Shown here: positions 55,975 to 64,000 of the stretch, one piece after another | Position numbering within the stretch: position 1 is the first letter of the stretch | Layout: the number at the start of each line of letters is the position of its first letter | NCBI GenBank assembly: GCA_900753405.1 | Contig: CAADYZ010000012.1 | Location: 71,443-135,442, forward strand | Source of the DNA: Campylobacteraceae bacterium | GTDB lineage: Bacteria; Campylobacterota; Campylobacteria; Campylobacterales; Campylobacteraceae | Reading direction: 5' to 3' | DNA: 64,000 nt | Notes under the pieces: generated by a model | Told to the model about the DNA's origin: nothing | The model's database searches: none | What the model saw: the letters and a program-made list of their open reading frames with translations, nothing else | Program-made: the position numbers and the translations under genes

Positions 55975-56609
55975 CGCAGATTTACGCGCTCACAGACGCG
56001 GTTTTGACGCCAAATTCGGTTTTGACAAAAGCGGTTGGCGCTCTTTTGCGAGGCGGCGTGAAGATCGTGCAATACCGCGACAAAAGCTTTTCTTGTGACG
56101 AGGGAGTTTTAAGAGAGCTAGCGCAGATGTGCCGTGAAAATGGCGCAAAATTTATCATCAACGACAACGCAAAACTAGCCTTGAAAGTCGGTGCAAGCGG
56201 CGTGCATTTAGGCGCGCAAGACGGCAGTGTGCGGCAGGCAAGAGAGCTGCTTGGCGAGGCGGCGTTTATTGGGGCTAGTTGTTACGCGAGTTTGGAGTTA
56301 GCTAAAAAGGCGGTCAGTGACGGGGCGAGTTACATCGCCTTTGGCGCGGCGTTTGCAAGCCCAACAAAGCCAAACGCGCCGCTTTGTGGGTTGGAGATTT
56401 TAGCTTACGCACAGCAAACACCTGAGCTAAAAGGCGTGCCAAACTGCATCATCGGCGGACTAAGCGCCAAAAACGCCGCCTTGGTCGCAAGTTTCAAGCC
56501 AGACTACGCTGCTTTTGTGAGCGCGCTTTACGAAGGCGCAAATTCGCTAGAAGAGAACATCGCTGCGAATTTAGCAAAGCTAAACCGCGCGCTTAACGGC
56601 GAAATTTAA
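55971..56609 (+). CDS. thiE: Thiamine-phosphate synthase
   Basis: Joins hydroxymethylpyrimidine diphosphate and thiazole phosphate into thiamine phosphate. VQYRDKSF, the FIINDNAKLALKVGASGVHLGAQD core, and FGAAFASPTKPNA are signature segments. 212 residues from the ATG 55971; the frame also extends upstream, but only as an overlap with the membrane gene. The N-terminus reads VLTPNSVLTKAVGAL, with an element giving NSVLTK. Confidence 0.93.
   Translation: MTQIYALTDAVLTPNSVLTKAVGALLRGGVKIVQYRDKSFSCDEGVLRELAQMCRENGAKFIINDNAKLALKVGASGVHLGAQDGSVRQARELLGEAAFIGASCYASLELAKKAVSDGASYIAFGAAFASPTKPNAPLCGLEILAYAQQTPELKGVPNCIIGGLSAKNAALVASFKPDYAAFVSALYEGANSLEENIAANLAKLNRALNGEI
56010..56028 (+). repeat. Dispersed element inside thiE
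   Basis: CCAAATTCGGTTTTGACAA, read as PNSVLT near residue 15, close to the active fold rather than a linker. Confidence 0.85.
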
Positions 56610-56653
56610 GCAGAATTTAGAGTTTTTTAAGTATTATCACAAACCTTGCGTAA

Positions 56654-56672
56654 ATCAAATTTGATTATTACA
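56654..56672. repeat. Dispersed element upstream of ilvE
   Basis: TCAAATTTGATTATTACATT, palindromic-core variant, 20 bases before the ilvE start. Confidence 0.6.
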
Positions 56673-56691
56673 TTTTTTGAAAGGATTGCAA

Positions 56692-57624
56692 ATGGCTGCT
56701 TTTAAAGAGGCTGATTTTATCTACAAAGACGGCAAAATGGTGAAATGGGCGGAGGCGACAACGCATGTTTTAACGCACTCTTTGCACTACGGAAACGCCG
56801 TTTTTGAGGGCGTTAGAGCGTATAAAATCGACGATGGTTTTGGCATTTGGCGACTTGACGCGCACACTCAAAGGCTGTTTGAAAGCGCAAAATGCTGCGG
56901 GATCGAAATTCCTTTTACGCGCGAAGAGATTAACGCCGCACAACAAGAAATTTTGCGAGTAAATACCTTCGCGGACGATGTTTATATCCGCCCGATCGTC
57001 TTTTTGGGTTATGGGAAAATGGGCGTTTCGCTCGTTGGTTGTCCTGTCAGCGTCTGCGTTGCGGCGTGGGAGTGGGGCGCGTATATGGGCGAAGAAGGGC
57101 TAAAAAACGGCATCAAAGTCGGCATCAGCTCGTGGATGAAGCCTGCGCCGTTTTCGATGATGGCGCGTGTGAAGGCGAGTGCAAACTACTTCAACTCGCA
57201 AATGGCAAACTACGAAGCAGGACTCAATGGCTATGACGAGGCGTTGCTGCTCGACCCACAAGGCTTTATCGCCGAAGGTCCGGGCGAGTGCTTTTTTGCG
57301 GTTAAAGACGGCGTCATCTACACGCCAAACAACGACACAAGTCTTGGCAGCATCACGCAATCAAGCGTCATTGAAATGGCAAAATTTCTTGGTTACGAAG
57401 TTGTTCGCACAAGGCTTACTCGTGACTTTGCCTACACAGCAGACGAGTGCTTCTTTACAGGCACAGCAGCCGAAGTTACGCCGATTAGCCAGATAGACGG
57501 ACGCGTCATCGGCTCAGGCAAAATCGGCAAAGTCACCGCGCACTTGCAAGAGTATTACCTCAAAGCCGTCCGCGGTGAAATCGCCGAATTTAAACACTAC
57601 ATCACATTTGTAAAAAGGGGGTAA
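56692..57624 (+). CDS. ilvE: Branched-chain amino-acid aminotransferase
   Basis: PLP enzyme performing the last step of Val, Leu and Ile synthesis. LHYGNAVFEGVRAY, IRPIVFLGYGKMGVS, KASANYFNSQMA (PLP lysine region), YDEALLLDPQGFIAEGPGECFF and FFTGTAAEVTPI. 310 residues from ATG 56692 (AAAGGA). SPFH gene follows two bases after the stop, as in C. jejuni. Confidence 0.95.
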   Translation: MAAFKEADFIYKDGKMVKWAEATTHVLTHSLHYGNAVFEGVRAYKIDDGFGIWRLDAHTQRLFESAKCCGIEIPFTREEINAAQQEILRVNTFADDVYIRPIVFLGYGKMGVSLVGCPVSVCVAAWEWGAYMGEEGLKNGIKVGISSWMKPAPFSMMARVKASANYFNSQMANYEAGLNGYDEALLLDPQGFIAEGPGECFFAVKDGVIYTPNNDTSLGSITQSSVIEMAKFLGYEVVRTRLTRDFAYTADECFFTGTAAEVTPISQIDGRVIGSGKIGKVTAHLQEYYLKAVRGEIAEFKHYITFVKRG

Positions 57625-57625
57625 A

Positions 57626-58681
57626 ATGCCTGCGGATTTGAATGATTATTTCAACAAAAAACAAAACACAAACAACTCAGGCGGTCCGAAAATGCCTAAA
57701 ATCGAATTTGGCTCAAAAGCGAGCGTCATCGGCGTCATCGTCATCGTCCTCATCTTCTTACTTGCGATCGCCCGTCCTTTTGTGGTGATCAACTCAGGCG
57801 AAGTTGGGATCAAATCCACACTCGGCAAATTCGACCCAAATCCATTAAGCGCGGGCTTTCACATCTTTGTGCCATTTTTACAAAGCGTGCGCGTGGTGGA
57901 TACAAAAGTTCGCATCATCAACTACACCTCGACCGAAGGGCGTGGCGAGCGTAACTTTCAAGGCAGTGGGATCGAAGTAAAAGAGACGATCTCCGTGCTT
58001 GACAACCGCGGTTTGCCAGTTAGCATCGACATCACCGTGCAATACCGCCTTAACCCGCTTAACGCACCACAGACAATTGCAACTTGGGGGCTTTCGTGGG
58101 AGAGCAAAATTGTCGATCCGGTCGTGCGAAATGTGGTTAGAAATGTCATCGGTAAATACGCCGCCGAAGCCTTGCCAGAGAAGCGAAACACCATTGCAAC
58201 CGAGATGGAAAACGGCATCCGCAACGACATTGACGCGCAGCCAAACCGCCCAGTTGAGCTAACAAGCGTGCAGCTAAGAGAGATCATCCTCCCGCCAAAG
58301 ATCAAAGCGCAGATCGAAGAGGTTCAAGTCGCAAGACAACAAGCTGAGCGCGCGCGTTACGAGGTGGATCGTGCAAAGCAAGAGGCGTTGAAAAAAGCAG
58401 CTCTCGCACAAGGCACGGCTGAGGCAGTCAAGATCGAAGCACAAGGCAAGGCAGACGCCGTTAAAATCGAAGCTGACGCGCAAGCTTACGCCAACAAAGA
58501 GGTCGCAAAGTCGCTTACTACAAACCTGCTTGAATTAAAGCAAATTCAAGTCCAAAGCGGCTTTAACGAGGCGTTAAAAACCAACACAGACGCCAAAATT
58601 TTCCTAACCCCAGGCGGGGCAGTGCCAAATATTTGGCTTGATACGAAAGATGTCAAAAAGGCGACCTCTTCTAAACCTTAA
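57626..58681 (+). CDS. SPFH/prohibitin-like membrane protein
   Basis: 351 residues. A hydrophilic N-terminus, one membrane segment (ASVIGVIVIVLIFLLAIARP, about residues 32-51), an SPFH domain (VVINSGEVGIKSTLGKF, DNRGLPVSIDITVQYRLNP) and a long coiled coil (ARQQAERARYEVDRAKQEAL, with AEAVKIEAQGKADAVKIEA repeats). Such proteins scaffold membrane domains and regulate FtsH-like proteases. Cotranscribed with ilvE by position. Confidence 0.88.
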   Translation: MPADLNDYFNKKQNTNNSGGPKMPKIEFGSKASVIGVIVIVLIFLLAIARPFVVINSGEVGIKSTLGKFDPNPLSAGFHIFVPFLQSVRVVDTKVRIINYTSTEGRGERNFQGSGIEVKETISVLDNRGLPVSIDITVQYRLNPLNAPQTIATWGLSWESKIVDPVVRNVVRNVIGKYAAEALPEKRNTIATEMENGIRNDIDAQPNRPVELTSVQLREIILPPKIKAQIEEVQVARQQAERARYEVDRAKQEALKKAALAQGTAEAVKIEAQGKADAVKIEADAQAYANKEVAKSLTTNLLELKQIQVQSGFNEALKTNTDAKIFLTPGGAVPNIWLDTKDVKKATSSKP

Positions 58682-58694
58682 TTTATAAGGCGAG

Positions 58695-58768
58695 TTGTAA
58701 AAACCGAATTTGGATGCATTTTGCAAAGTCAAATTTGGTTTTTACAAACTTGTTAAAACCAAATTTGA
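58695..58768. repeat. Three clustered element copies after the SPFH gene
   Basis: A reverse copy (58695-58712), a forward copy (58729-58747) and a reverse copy (58750-58768). The last two form a tight hairpin of nearly perfect arms, TCAAATTTGGTTTTTACAA and TTGTTAAAACCAAATTTGA. Confidence 0.85.
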
Positions 58769-58818
58769 AATTCTCGCAAAAAACTTTTTTTCTTAACATA
58801 AATTTTACAAAATTGTTT

Positions 58819-58824
58819 TAAAAT
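58819..58824 (+). promoter_or_regulatory. ygiW-like gene promoter -10 box
   Basis: TAAAAT following TTGTTT, 27 bases before the ATG. Confidence 0.45.
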
Positions 58825-58850
58825 ACGCCAACTTTTAACAAGGAGATGTT

Positions 58851-59282
58851 ATGAAAAAGTTTCTTTCAACTTCAATTTTAGTCGCTAGTTTAGCTAGCTT
58901 TTCTTTTGCTGCTGGGTTTGTTGGCAGCCAAGACGGTGCGCAGTTAGCCCAAACTAACGGTGCTCGCGGCGGTTTTGCCGGACCACAAGGCAGTCAAGGC
59001 GGCTTTGTCGGACCAAGCGTGATCGCAAACAGCGTTTCAGCCGCAAAAAACGCGCCAGATGACGCGTGGGTAACACTTCGCGGACACATCACTCGCCAAA
59101 TCGCCCACGAAAAATACATCTTCGCGGACGCAACAGGTGAGGTTGTGGTGGATATTGACGACAAATATCTCTACGGCATCACCATCACGCCAAAGGATTT
59201 GGTTGAAATCAGCGGCGAGGTTGATAAAGAGTTTTTCGAATCAACCGAGATTGATGTTAAACGCGTTCAAATCGTAAAATAA
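58851..59282 (+). CDS. YgiW/YdeI-family periplasmic BOF protein
   Basis: 143 residues. Signal peptide (KKFLSTSILVASLASFSFA), a Gly/Gln-rich segment (GGFAGPQGSQGGFVGPS), then an OB-type BOF domain: WVTLRGHITRQIAHEKYIFADATGEVVVDIDD and ISGEVDKEFFESTEIDVKRVQIV. The family is linked to stress and metal or antimicrobial-peptide tolerance. RBS AAGGAG. Confidence 0.88.
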   Translation: MKKFLSTSILVASLASFSFAAGFVGSQDGAQLAQTNGARGGFAGPQGSQGGFVGPSVIANSVSAAKNAPDDAWVTLRGHITRQIAHEKYIFADATGEVVVDIDDKYLYGITITPKDLVEISGEVDKEFFESTEIDVKRVQIVK

Positions 59283-59300
59283 CCCCAATTCTTCTTACGG

Positions 59301-59325
59301 CTCGCCCGCTTTTGGGCGAGTTTTT
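59301..59325 (+). terminator. Intrinsic terminator after the ygiW-like gene
   Basis: CTCGCCC and GGGCGAG arms around GCTTTT, followed by TTTTT. Perfect stem, clear U tract. Confidence 0.9.
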
Positions 59326-59358
59326 CACTTTAAAAGCAAAGTTTTAGTTTAAGTTAGA

Positions 59359-59364
59359 TATAAT
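59359..59364 (+). promoter_or_regulatory. rpmI-rplT promoter -10 box
   Basis: TATAAT, 30 bases before the rpmI ATG. Confidence 0.6.
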
Positions 59365-59393
59365 CGGCAACTATTTTGAAAAAAGGATTAGCA

Positions 59394-59585
59394 ATGCCAA
59401 AGATGAAATCTGTGCGTGGTGCTGCAAAACGCTTCAAAATGGGCAAAAACAAGATCAAAAGAGGCTCAGCTTTCCGCAGCCACATTTTGACTAAAAAGCC
59501 TACAAAGCGTATGCAAGAGCTTCGTGCGCCTCATTATGTTGATGCGACAAATGTTGCGGCTGTTAAGAAAATGCTTTGCGTGTGA
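59394..59585 (+). CDS. rpmI: 50S ribosomal protein L35
   Basis: 63 residues, [15 protein letters not shown] start and a basic [14 protein letters not shown] core. The ATG 59394 has AAAAGGA eight bases upstream; six codons of upstream frame are not part of the protein. Cotranscribed with rplT. Confidence 0.95.
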   Translation: MPKMKSVRGAAKRFKMGKNKIKRGSAFRSHILTKKPTKRMQELRAPHYVDATNVAAVKKMLCV

Positions 59586-59687
59586 TAAATTCGGTTTTTA
59601 CACATTAAGCGTAGTTTTTGAGAAATCATTCAACCTCCGTTAGAGACGGACAAGACCCAAAAGGGCGCCACTTGAAAGGATTTAGAG

Positions 59688-60044
59688 ATGGCAAGAGTTA
59701 AAACTGGTGTTGTTAGAAGACGCCGACACAAAAAGATTTTAAAATTAGCGCGTGGTTTTTTTGGTGCTAGACACCGACATTTCCGTAAAGCAAAAGAGCA
59801 GTTAGAGAGAAGTTTGTATTATGCTTTCCGTGACAGAAAAGCAAAAAAACGCGACTTCCGCAGACTATGGATTGTGCGTATCAACGCAGCGTGCAGACTA
59901 AATGACATTAGCTATTCAAAATTTATGAATGGCTTAAAGCGTGCGAACATCTCGCTTGACCGCAAGGTTTTAGCAGCCTTAGCAGTTGAGGACGCAGCAG
60001 CTTTTAGCAAGGTCGCTGAGGCGGCAAAAGCAGCTTTGAAATAG
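59688..60044 (+). CDS. rplT: 50S ribosomal protein L20
   Basis: 118 residues, [30 protein letters not shown] start, strongly basic and helical. L20 autoregulates its operon in E. coli. The 100-base rpmI-rplT space here holds a small stem CCGT/ACGG (59637-59649), but a proven L20 site cannot be claimed. Confidence 0.97.
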   Translation: MARVKTGVVRRRRHKKILKLARGFFGARHRHFRKAKEQLERSLYYAFRDRKAKKRDFRRLWIVRINAACRLNDISYSKFMNGLKRANISLDRKVLAALAVEDAAAFSKVAEAAKAALK

Positions 60045-60056
60045 CCGCTTAGTGCG

Positions 60057-60094
60057 TTTTGCGAGTTCTGGCGAGGTTGCTAAGACTCGCAAAA
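60057..60094 (+). other. Hairpin between rplT and rsmA
   Basis: Perfect ten-base arms TTTTGCGAGT and ACTCGCAAAA around an 18-base loop, 12 bases after the rplT stop. No U tract follows; could be an inefficient terminator or processing site. Confidence 0.55.
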
Positions 60095-60098
60095 TGCT

Positions 60099-60115
60099 AA
60101 AATCAAATTTGATTT
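60099..60115. repeat. Dispersed element abutting the rsmA start codon
   Basis: AAAATCAAATTTGATTT, palindromic, ends at the base before the rsmA ATG and occupies the place of the ribosome site. Confidence 0.75.
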
Positions 60116-60874
60116 ATGCAAGTTAAGGCAAAGAAGAAATTCGGGCAGAATTTTTTAATTGACGAAAGTGTGCTAAGCAGGATTTTCGAAGCGACTCCCA
60201 AAGAGGCGACAAACATTGTCGAAATTGGGGGTGGCTTAGGATATCTTACGCAATGGCTTTTAAAGACCAAGGCGAATGTAGGCTGTTTTGAGATCGACCC
60301 TGAGTTGGTTGTGATTTTGCAAGATAAATTTCAAGAACAAATCAACTTGCGACAATTGACTATTTTTAGTGCTGATGTGCTGACTTGTTGGGAGAAGTTA
60401 GGCGGCAATGGCGAGTATGTTTTAGTTGCAAACTTGCCGTATTATGTAGCGACAAACATCATCCTTCGCGCGTTGCAAGACGAAAAATGCACGCATTTGG
60501 TGGTGATGATTCAAAAAGAGGTCGCCCAAAAATTTGCAGCTGCTAGCGGCGAGAGAGAATTTTGTGCTTTGAGCGTTTTGGCGAGGCTTGTTTCTACTCC
60601 AAAAATTCTCTTTGATGTGCCTGCTGCGGCTTTTAACCCGCCGCCAAAAGTGACTTCAAGCGTGATCGAGTTTGACAAAACTTGTAGCACTCCGCAGACG
60701 CTAGACTTAGTGAAAAACGAGGCTTTTTGCAATTTTTTGCGAAAGGCGTTTAGCGCACCGCGCAAAAAAGTTTTAAACAATTTAAACCTCAAAGAAATCT
60801 CCTACATCCCACAAAACGCCCGTCCGCACGAGCTTTGCGTTAATGACTACCTAAAATTATTCAAAGGTTTATGA
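60116..60874 (+). CDS. rsmA: 16S rRNA dimethyladenosine transferase RsmA (KsgA)
   Basis: Dimethylates A1518/A1519 of 16S rRNA. KKKFGQNFLIDESVL start, SAM motif VEIGGGLGYLTQWLL, LVANLPYYVATNII (NLPY catalytic motif), VMIQKEVAQKF. 252 residues. No Shine-Dalgarno precedes the ATG, because the element lies there; the C-terminal TGA overlaps rnj. Start choice fits the family N-terminus. Confidence 0.92.
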   Translation: MQVKAKKKFGQNFLIDESVLSRIFEATPKEATNIVEIGGGLGYLTQWLLKTKANVGCFEIDPELVVILQDKFQEQINLRQLTIFSADVLTCWEKLGGNGEYVLVANLPYYVATNIILRALQDEKCTHLVVMIQKEVAQKFAAASGEREFCALSVLARLVSTPKILFDVPAAAFNPPPKVTSSVIEFDKTCSTPQTLDLVKNEAFCNFLRKAFSAPRKKVLNNLNLKEISYIPQNARPHELCVNDYLKLFKGL

Positions 60875-62874
60875 TGGAACAGACGCAAGACTTAACACAA
60901 ACACAAGAGCAAGAAAAACTAGGTGAAAATGGCAGAAAAAAACGCTTCAAAAGGCACAAATCCAACCTTCGCAAATCCCTCAACACACAAGCTTCAAACG
61001 AAGAGTCAAATTCGAATTTGACACAAGAGGGCGGCGAGGCGGCAAAGGTGCAAGAGCAGCCTGCAAAAGCGCAAAAGCCCAAAAAACGCAAGAAAAAGAC
61101 GCGAGTTGTGAGGCTTGATGGGAATGAGAATTGGCAGATTGATATGAAAGAGGTTTTAGCCGCGAATTTGCAAATCCACCAAGAGAGGCTTTACCCACTA
61201 GCAAACTACAACAACCAAACCGACAAAATCCGCATCACGCCGCTTGGCGGGCTTGGCGAAATCGGCGGAAATATGACCGTTTTTGAGACGGAAAATGACG
61301 CGATTATCGTTGATGTTGGGATGAGTTTTCCAAACGAGAGTATGCTCGGCGTGGATATTTTAGTGCCTGATTTTAGCTACATCCGCCAAATTCAAGACAA
61401 GATCCGCGCCGTTGTCATCACCCACGCACACGAAGACCACATCGGCGCGATGCCGTATTTTTTCAAGGAATTTAAGTTTCCACTTTACGCTTCGCCGCTC
61501 TCTTTGGGGATGATTAGCAACAAATTTGACGAACACGGCTTGAAGGATGACCGCAAATTTTTCCGCCCAGTGAAAAAGAGGCAGGTTTATGAGATCGGCG
61601 AGTTTCAGATCGAGTTTATCCACATCACACACTCGATCATAGACGCGAGCGCACTTGCCATTACCACAAAAGCAGGGACAATCATCCACACGGGCGATTT
61701 TAAAATCGACCACACGCCGATTGACGGCTTGCCAAGCGATCTAAACCGCCTCGCAGCTTATGGAGACGAAGGCGTTTTGGCGCTTTTGAGCGACTCGACC
61801 AACAGCCACCGCGAAGGCATCACAAAGAGTGAAAGCAGCGTTGGGCGGACTTTTGAGTCGATTTTTAGCACGGCAAAAGGGCGGGTGATTATGAGCACTT
61901 TTAGTTCAAACATCCACCGCGTTTTTCAAGCCATTGAGTGCGGGCTTAAATATGGGCGCAAGGTGTGCGTCATCGGGCGGAGTATGGAGAAAAACCTCTG
62001 GACGGCGATGGAGCTTGGTTATGTGGCGTTGGACAAAAGCATTTTTATTGATGCTGATCAAGTTTCAAAATTTTCAGACGAGAAGGTGCTGATCGTCACG
62101 ACTGGTTCGCAGGGCGAGACAATGAGCGCGCTTTATAGGATGGCGACTGACGAGCATAAATACATCAAGATCAAACCAACTGACCAAATCATCATCTCCG
62201 CAAAGGCGATCCCGGGCAACGAAACTAGCGTCTCAACGGTGCTGAATTTCTTGCTAAAAAGCGGCGCAAAGGTGGCTTATCAAGATTTTAGCGAGATCCA
62301 TGTTAGCGGACACGCCGCGCAAGAGGAGCAAAAGTTGATGCTCCGTTTAGTCAAGCCAAAATTCTTTCTGCCCGTCCATGGCGAATACAACCACACCGAA
62401 AAGCACAAACGCACGGCGATCGAATGCGGCGTGGCGGAGAAGAATATCTACATTATGAGCGATGGCGACCAAGTTGAGCTTTGCGGTAAATACCTCAAAC
62501 GCGTCCGCACCGTCAAAACTGGCAAGATCTTCATCGACAATCAAATCAACAAGCAAATTGAAGACGAAGTCGTCATCGACAGGCAGCACCTTGCCGAGGC
62601 GGGCGTGATCACCATCGTAAGCCAAATCGACCGCGCCGAGCGAAAAATCATCAAAAACCGCGTCATCAGCCACGGCGTTGTCGCCATCAAGCACAACGCA
62701 GCGCTCGCAAAAGAGTTGGAGGTGATCTTAGGGCAGTTTTTGGGTAACGCGAAGAAGGAGATTTTGCGCGACCAGCGAGTTTTGGAAGGGCAGATCCGCC
62801 AAGTCATCCGCAAGCACATTTTCAGAAAATTTAAAAAATACCCAACCATCGTTCCAGTTGTGTATTTGATGTAG
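60871..62874 (+). CDS. rnj: Ribonuclease J
   Basis: 667 residues. Metallo-beta-lactamase/beta-CASP nuclease, 5'-3' exo- and endo-acting on RNA, the main mRNA-decay enzyme in epsilonproteobacteria. An unusual N-terminal basic extension (residues 1 to about 105, Lys/Gln/Arg-rich, with an element read as SNSNLT) precedes the core. Zinc motifs HAHEDH (about 184-189), THSIIDASAL, HTGDFKID and VSGHAAQEE are intact. Two ATGs in tandem overlap the rsmA stop. Confidence 0.94.
   Translation: MMEQTQDLTQTQEQEKLGENGRKKRFKRHKSNLRKSLNTQASNEESNSNLTQEGGEAAKVQEQPAKAQKPKKRKKKTRVVRLDGNENWQIDMKEVLAANLQIHQERLYPLANYNNQTDKIRITPLGGLGEIGGNMTVFETENDAIIVDVGMSFPNESMLGVDILVPDFSYIRQIQDKIRAVVITHAHEDHIGAMPYFFKEFKFPLYASPLSLGMISNKFDEHGLKDDRKFFRPVKKRQVYEIGEFQIEFIHITHSIIDASALAITTKAGTIIHTGDFKIDHTPIDGLPSDLNRLAAYGDEGVLALLSDSTNSHREGITKSESSVGRTFESIFSTAKGRVIMSTFSSNIHRVFQAIECGLKYGRKVCVIGRSMEKNLWTAMELGYVALDKSIFIDADQVSKFSDEKVLIVTTGSQGETMSALYRMATDEHKYIKIKPTDQIIISAKAIPGNETSVSTVLNFLLKSGAKVAYQDFSEIHVSGHAAQEEQKLMLRLVKPKFFLPVHGEYNHTEKHKRTAIECGVAEKNIYIMSDGDQVELCGKYLKRVRTVKTGKIFIDNQINKQIEDEVVIDRQHLAEAGVITIVSQIDRAERKIIKNRVISHGVVAIKHNAALAKELEVILGQFLGNAKKEILRDQRVLEGQIRQVIRKHIFRKFKKYPTIVPVVYLM
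61006..61023. repeat. Palindromic-core element in the rnj N-terminal extension
   Basis: TCAAATTCGAATTTGACA read as SNSNLT. Confidence 0.85.
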
Positions 62875-62897
62875 TCAAATTTGGTTTTGACAAATTT
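62875..62897 (+). repeat. Dispersed element abutting the rnj stop
   Basis: TAG then TCAAATTTGGTTTTGACAAA and TTT, with the mscL ribosome site four bases on. Confidence 0.9.
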
Positions 62898-62911
62898 CGT
62901 AAGGAGTGAGG

Positions 62912-63337
62912 ATGAGTGTGTCGCAAAAATTTTCGAAAATCAGCAAGGGCGTGGGGGATTTTAAGAAGTTTATCTCGCGCGGAAATGTCGTGGATATGGC
63001 AGTCGGCGTCATCATCGGCGCGGCTTTTGGCAAAATCGTCAGCAGCCTTGTGAATGACATTTTGATGCCGTTTGTAGGCGTTTTTTTGGGCGGCGTGGAT
63101 TTTAGCGCGCTGAGCGTCAAAATCGGCGAAGCACAGATTAAATACGGCGCGTTTGTCCAGACGATCATCGACTTTTTGATCATCGCATTTACGATCTTTG
63201 TTGTCGTCAAGCTTTTCGAGCGGCTAAAACGCAGTGAAGAGGGCGCGAGCGAGCCAGCCTCGCCAACGCCGCCGCCAAAGAGTGACGAAGTCGTGCTTTT
63301 AGAGCAAATTCGCGACCTTCTCAAAGAAGGGAAATAG
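62912..63337 (+). CDS. mscL: Large-conductance mechanosensitive channel
   Basis: Inner-membrane turgor safety valve. [37 protein letters not shown] is the first helix; a second helix ([22 protein letters not shown]) and an acidic C-terminal bundle ([14 protein letters not shown]) follow. ATG 62912 with AAGGAG; 141 residues. A GTG two codons upstream falls at the ribosome site. Confidence 0.95.
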   Translation: MSVSQKFSKISKGVGDFKKFISRGNVVDMAVGVIIGAAFGKIVSSLVNDILMPFVGVFLGGVDFSALSVKIGEAQIKYGAFVQTIIDFLIIAFTIFVVVKLFERLKRSEEGASEPASPTPPPKSDEVVLLEQIRDLLKEGK

Positions 63338-63358
63338 CCTTTTTGTGGCGGTTTGGCG

Positions 63359-64000
63359 ATGAGTTTTGACGCAAAAAGGCTAGTCGGCGGAGTTGAGGTC
63401 GGCGAGCTTTTGAGGGTTGCAAGACGCGCGGCTTTGGCGGGCGGTGCGGCGATCAGGCGGCATTTGCAAGACTTTGAGCTTAGTTACAAAAGCGACAAAA
63501 CGCCCGTGACAACGGCGGACTTGGCGGCAAACGAGGCGATTTTGCGCGAGCTGGCTGCTACGCCGTTTGGCGTGTGTAGCGAGGAGGGCATTTTGGACGC
63601 TAGCAGGCGCGCAAAGGGCGAGTTTTGGCTTGTTGATCCGCTGGATGGAACTAGCGGGTTTGTGCGGCGAAATGGTGAGTTTTGCGTTTGCGTAGCGTTT
63701 ATTGACGCGCAGGGAAGAGCGGCTGTTGGGGCGATCTACTCGCCGATTTTACAGCGTTTGTGGCTTGGGGCGAGTTGTGGTTTTGGGTTGCAAGAGGTGG
63801 TTTGCGAGGCAGCAAACGAGGCGCTAAAACACACGCGCACAAACGAGCCTAAAAATTTGTTAAAATCAAATTTGGTTTTAACAAGTTTGCAGCCTCACAC
63901 CGCAAATTCGCCCTCGCCAAACTCGCGCGTTTTTCAAGAAATTTTAGAGCAAACGAGCCGCAAGAGGGCAGGAGTTGGCTTTGCTAAGTTGCTTTGTCGC
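63359..64000 (+). CDS. cysQ: CysQ-like 3'(2'),5'-bisphosphate nucleotidase (cut by window edge)
   Basis: Inositol-monophosphatase-superfamily phosphatase; CysQ removes phosphate from PAP/PAPS in sulfur assimilation. From the ATG at 63359, 214 codons remain open to the window end. SDKTPVTTADLAANEAI, SEEGI, VDPLDGTSGFV (metal motif DPLDGT) and GAIYSPILQRLW are seen. A dispersed element is read in frame as LLKSNLVLTS within what should be a loop. Another IMPase-family substrate cannot be excluded. Confidence 0.85.
   Translation, partial: MSFDAKRLVGGVEVGELLRVARRAALAGGAAIRRHLQDFELSYKSDKTPVTTADLAANEAILRELAATPFGVCSEEGILDASRRAKGEFWLVDPLDGTSGFVRRNGEFCVCVAFIDAQGRAAVGAIYSPILQRLWLGASCGFGLQEVVCEAANEALKHTRTNEPKNLLKSNLVLTSLQPHTANSPSPNSRVFQEILEQTSRKRAGVGFAKLLCR
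63856..63885 (+). repeat. Full-length dispersed element inside cysQ
   Basis: A 30-base quasi-palindrome, TTTGTTAAAA and TTTTAACAAG around TCAAATTTGG, read as LLKSNLVLTS. Confidence 0.9.

Overview
The window comes from a chromosome of the Campylobacterota, most likely a Campylobacter outside the jejuni/coli group. This is inferred from recognisable Campylobacter gene sets (eno with FtsB-like and AMIN-like genes; ilvB-ilvN-lpxD; accD-rlmH-dksA; ilvE-SPFH; rsmA-rnj; cmeABC), a Campylobacter-type tmRNA tag, agmatine-to-putrescine genes and a menaquinone futalosine-pathway gene. G+C looks clearly higher than in C. jejuni, closer to the oral species (C. rectus, showae, gracilis, curvus), but the species cannot be fixed from sequence alone. 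Gene density is high, with short operons on both strands. I saw no insertion sequence, prophage or CRISPR array.

Layout: 1-8.1 kb, minus strand: tkt (cut by the window edge), ubiX, feoBA, ahpC, dus, a PurO-type IMP cyclohydrolase and gltX. 8.5-13.3 kb, plus strand: eno, ftsB-like, AMIN protein, rpsT, prfA, recA. 13.6-15.8 kb: tmRNA and an AT-rich DUF262/DUF1524 defence-type nuclease, the one clearly accessory gene. 15.9-18.9 kb: rpsI/rplM and a ppx/gppA-lipoprotein pair. 19-28 kb: a 1000-residue CDF-transporter fusion, a phosphoglycosyl transferase, ilvBN, lpxD, pepD. 28-36 kb: queuosine-precursor transporter, cupin/HxlR pair, accD-rlmH-dksA group, aguB, rpoD, aguA. 36-44 kb: outer-membrane protein, mqnD, gmhB, pseudopilin-like gene, hisS, fumC, tRNA, glf and a DUF4422 glycosyltransferase. 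44-53.5 kb: ompA-like, cmeCBA efflux pump, map, rlpA. 53.6-64 kb: lepA, a membrane protein, thiE, ilvE, SPFH protein, ygiW-like, rpmI/rplT, rsmA, rnj, mscL and cysQ (cut by the edge).

The most striking feature is a dispersed short element, roughly TCAAATTYGGTTTT followed by two variable bases and CAA, often part of a 28-30 bp quasi-palindrome centred on CAAATTTG or CAAATTCGAATTTG. By eye I count about 60 copies in 64 kb, about one per kb. It occurs in both orientations, in intergenic spaces, as inverted pairs or perfect palindromes after stop codons, and inside genes, where it is read in frame as a linker peptide such as KSNLVLT or SNSNLT. Density, inverted pairing at gene ends and in-frame tolerance resemble the DNA-uptake sequences of Neisseriaceae and Pasteurellaceae. 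Nearly every copy contains RAATTY, the motif methylated by the Campylobacter transformation factor CtsM. An uptake or methylation-tag role is my inference; a REP/BIME-like or palindromic-element family is the main alternative. The element is absent from the nuclease gene and from several of the most conserved genes (lepA, rpoD, cmeB, ilvE).
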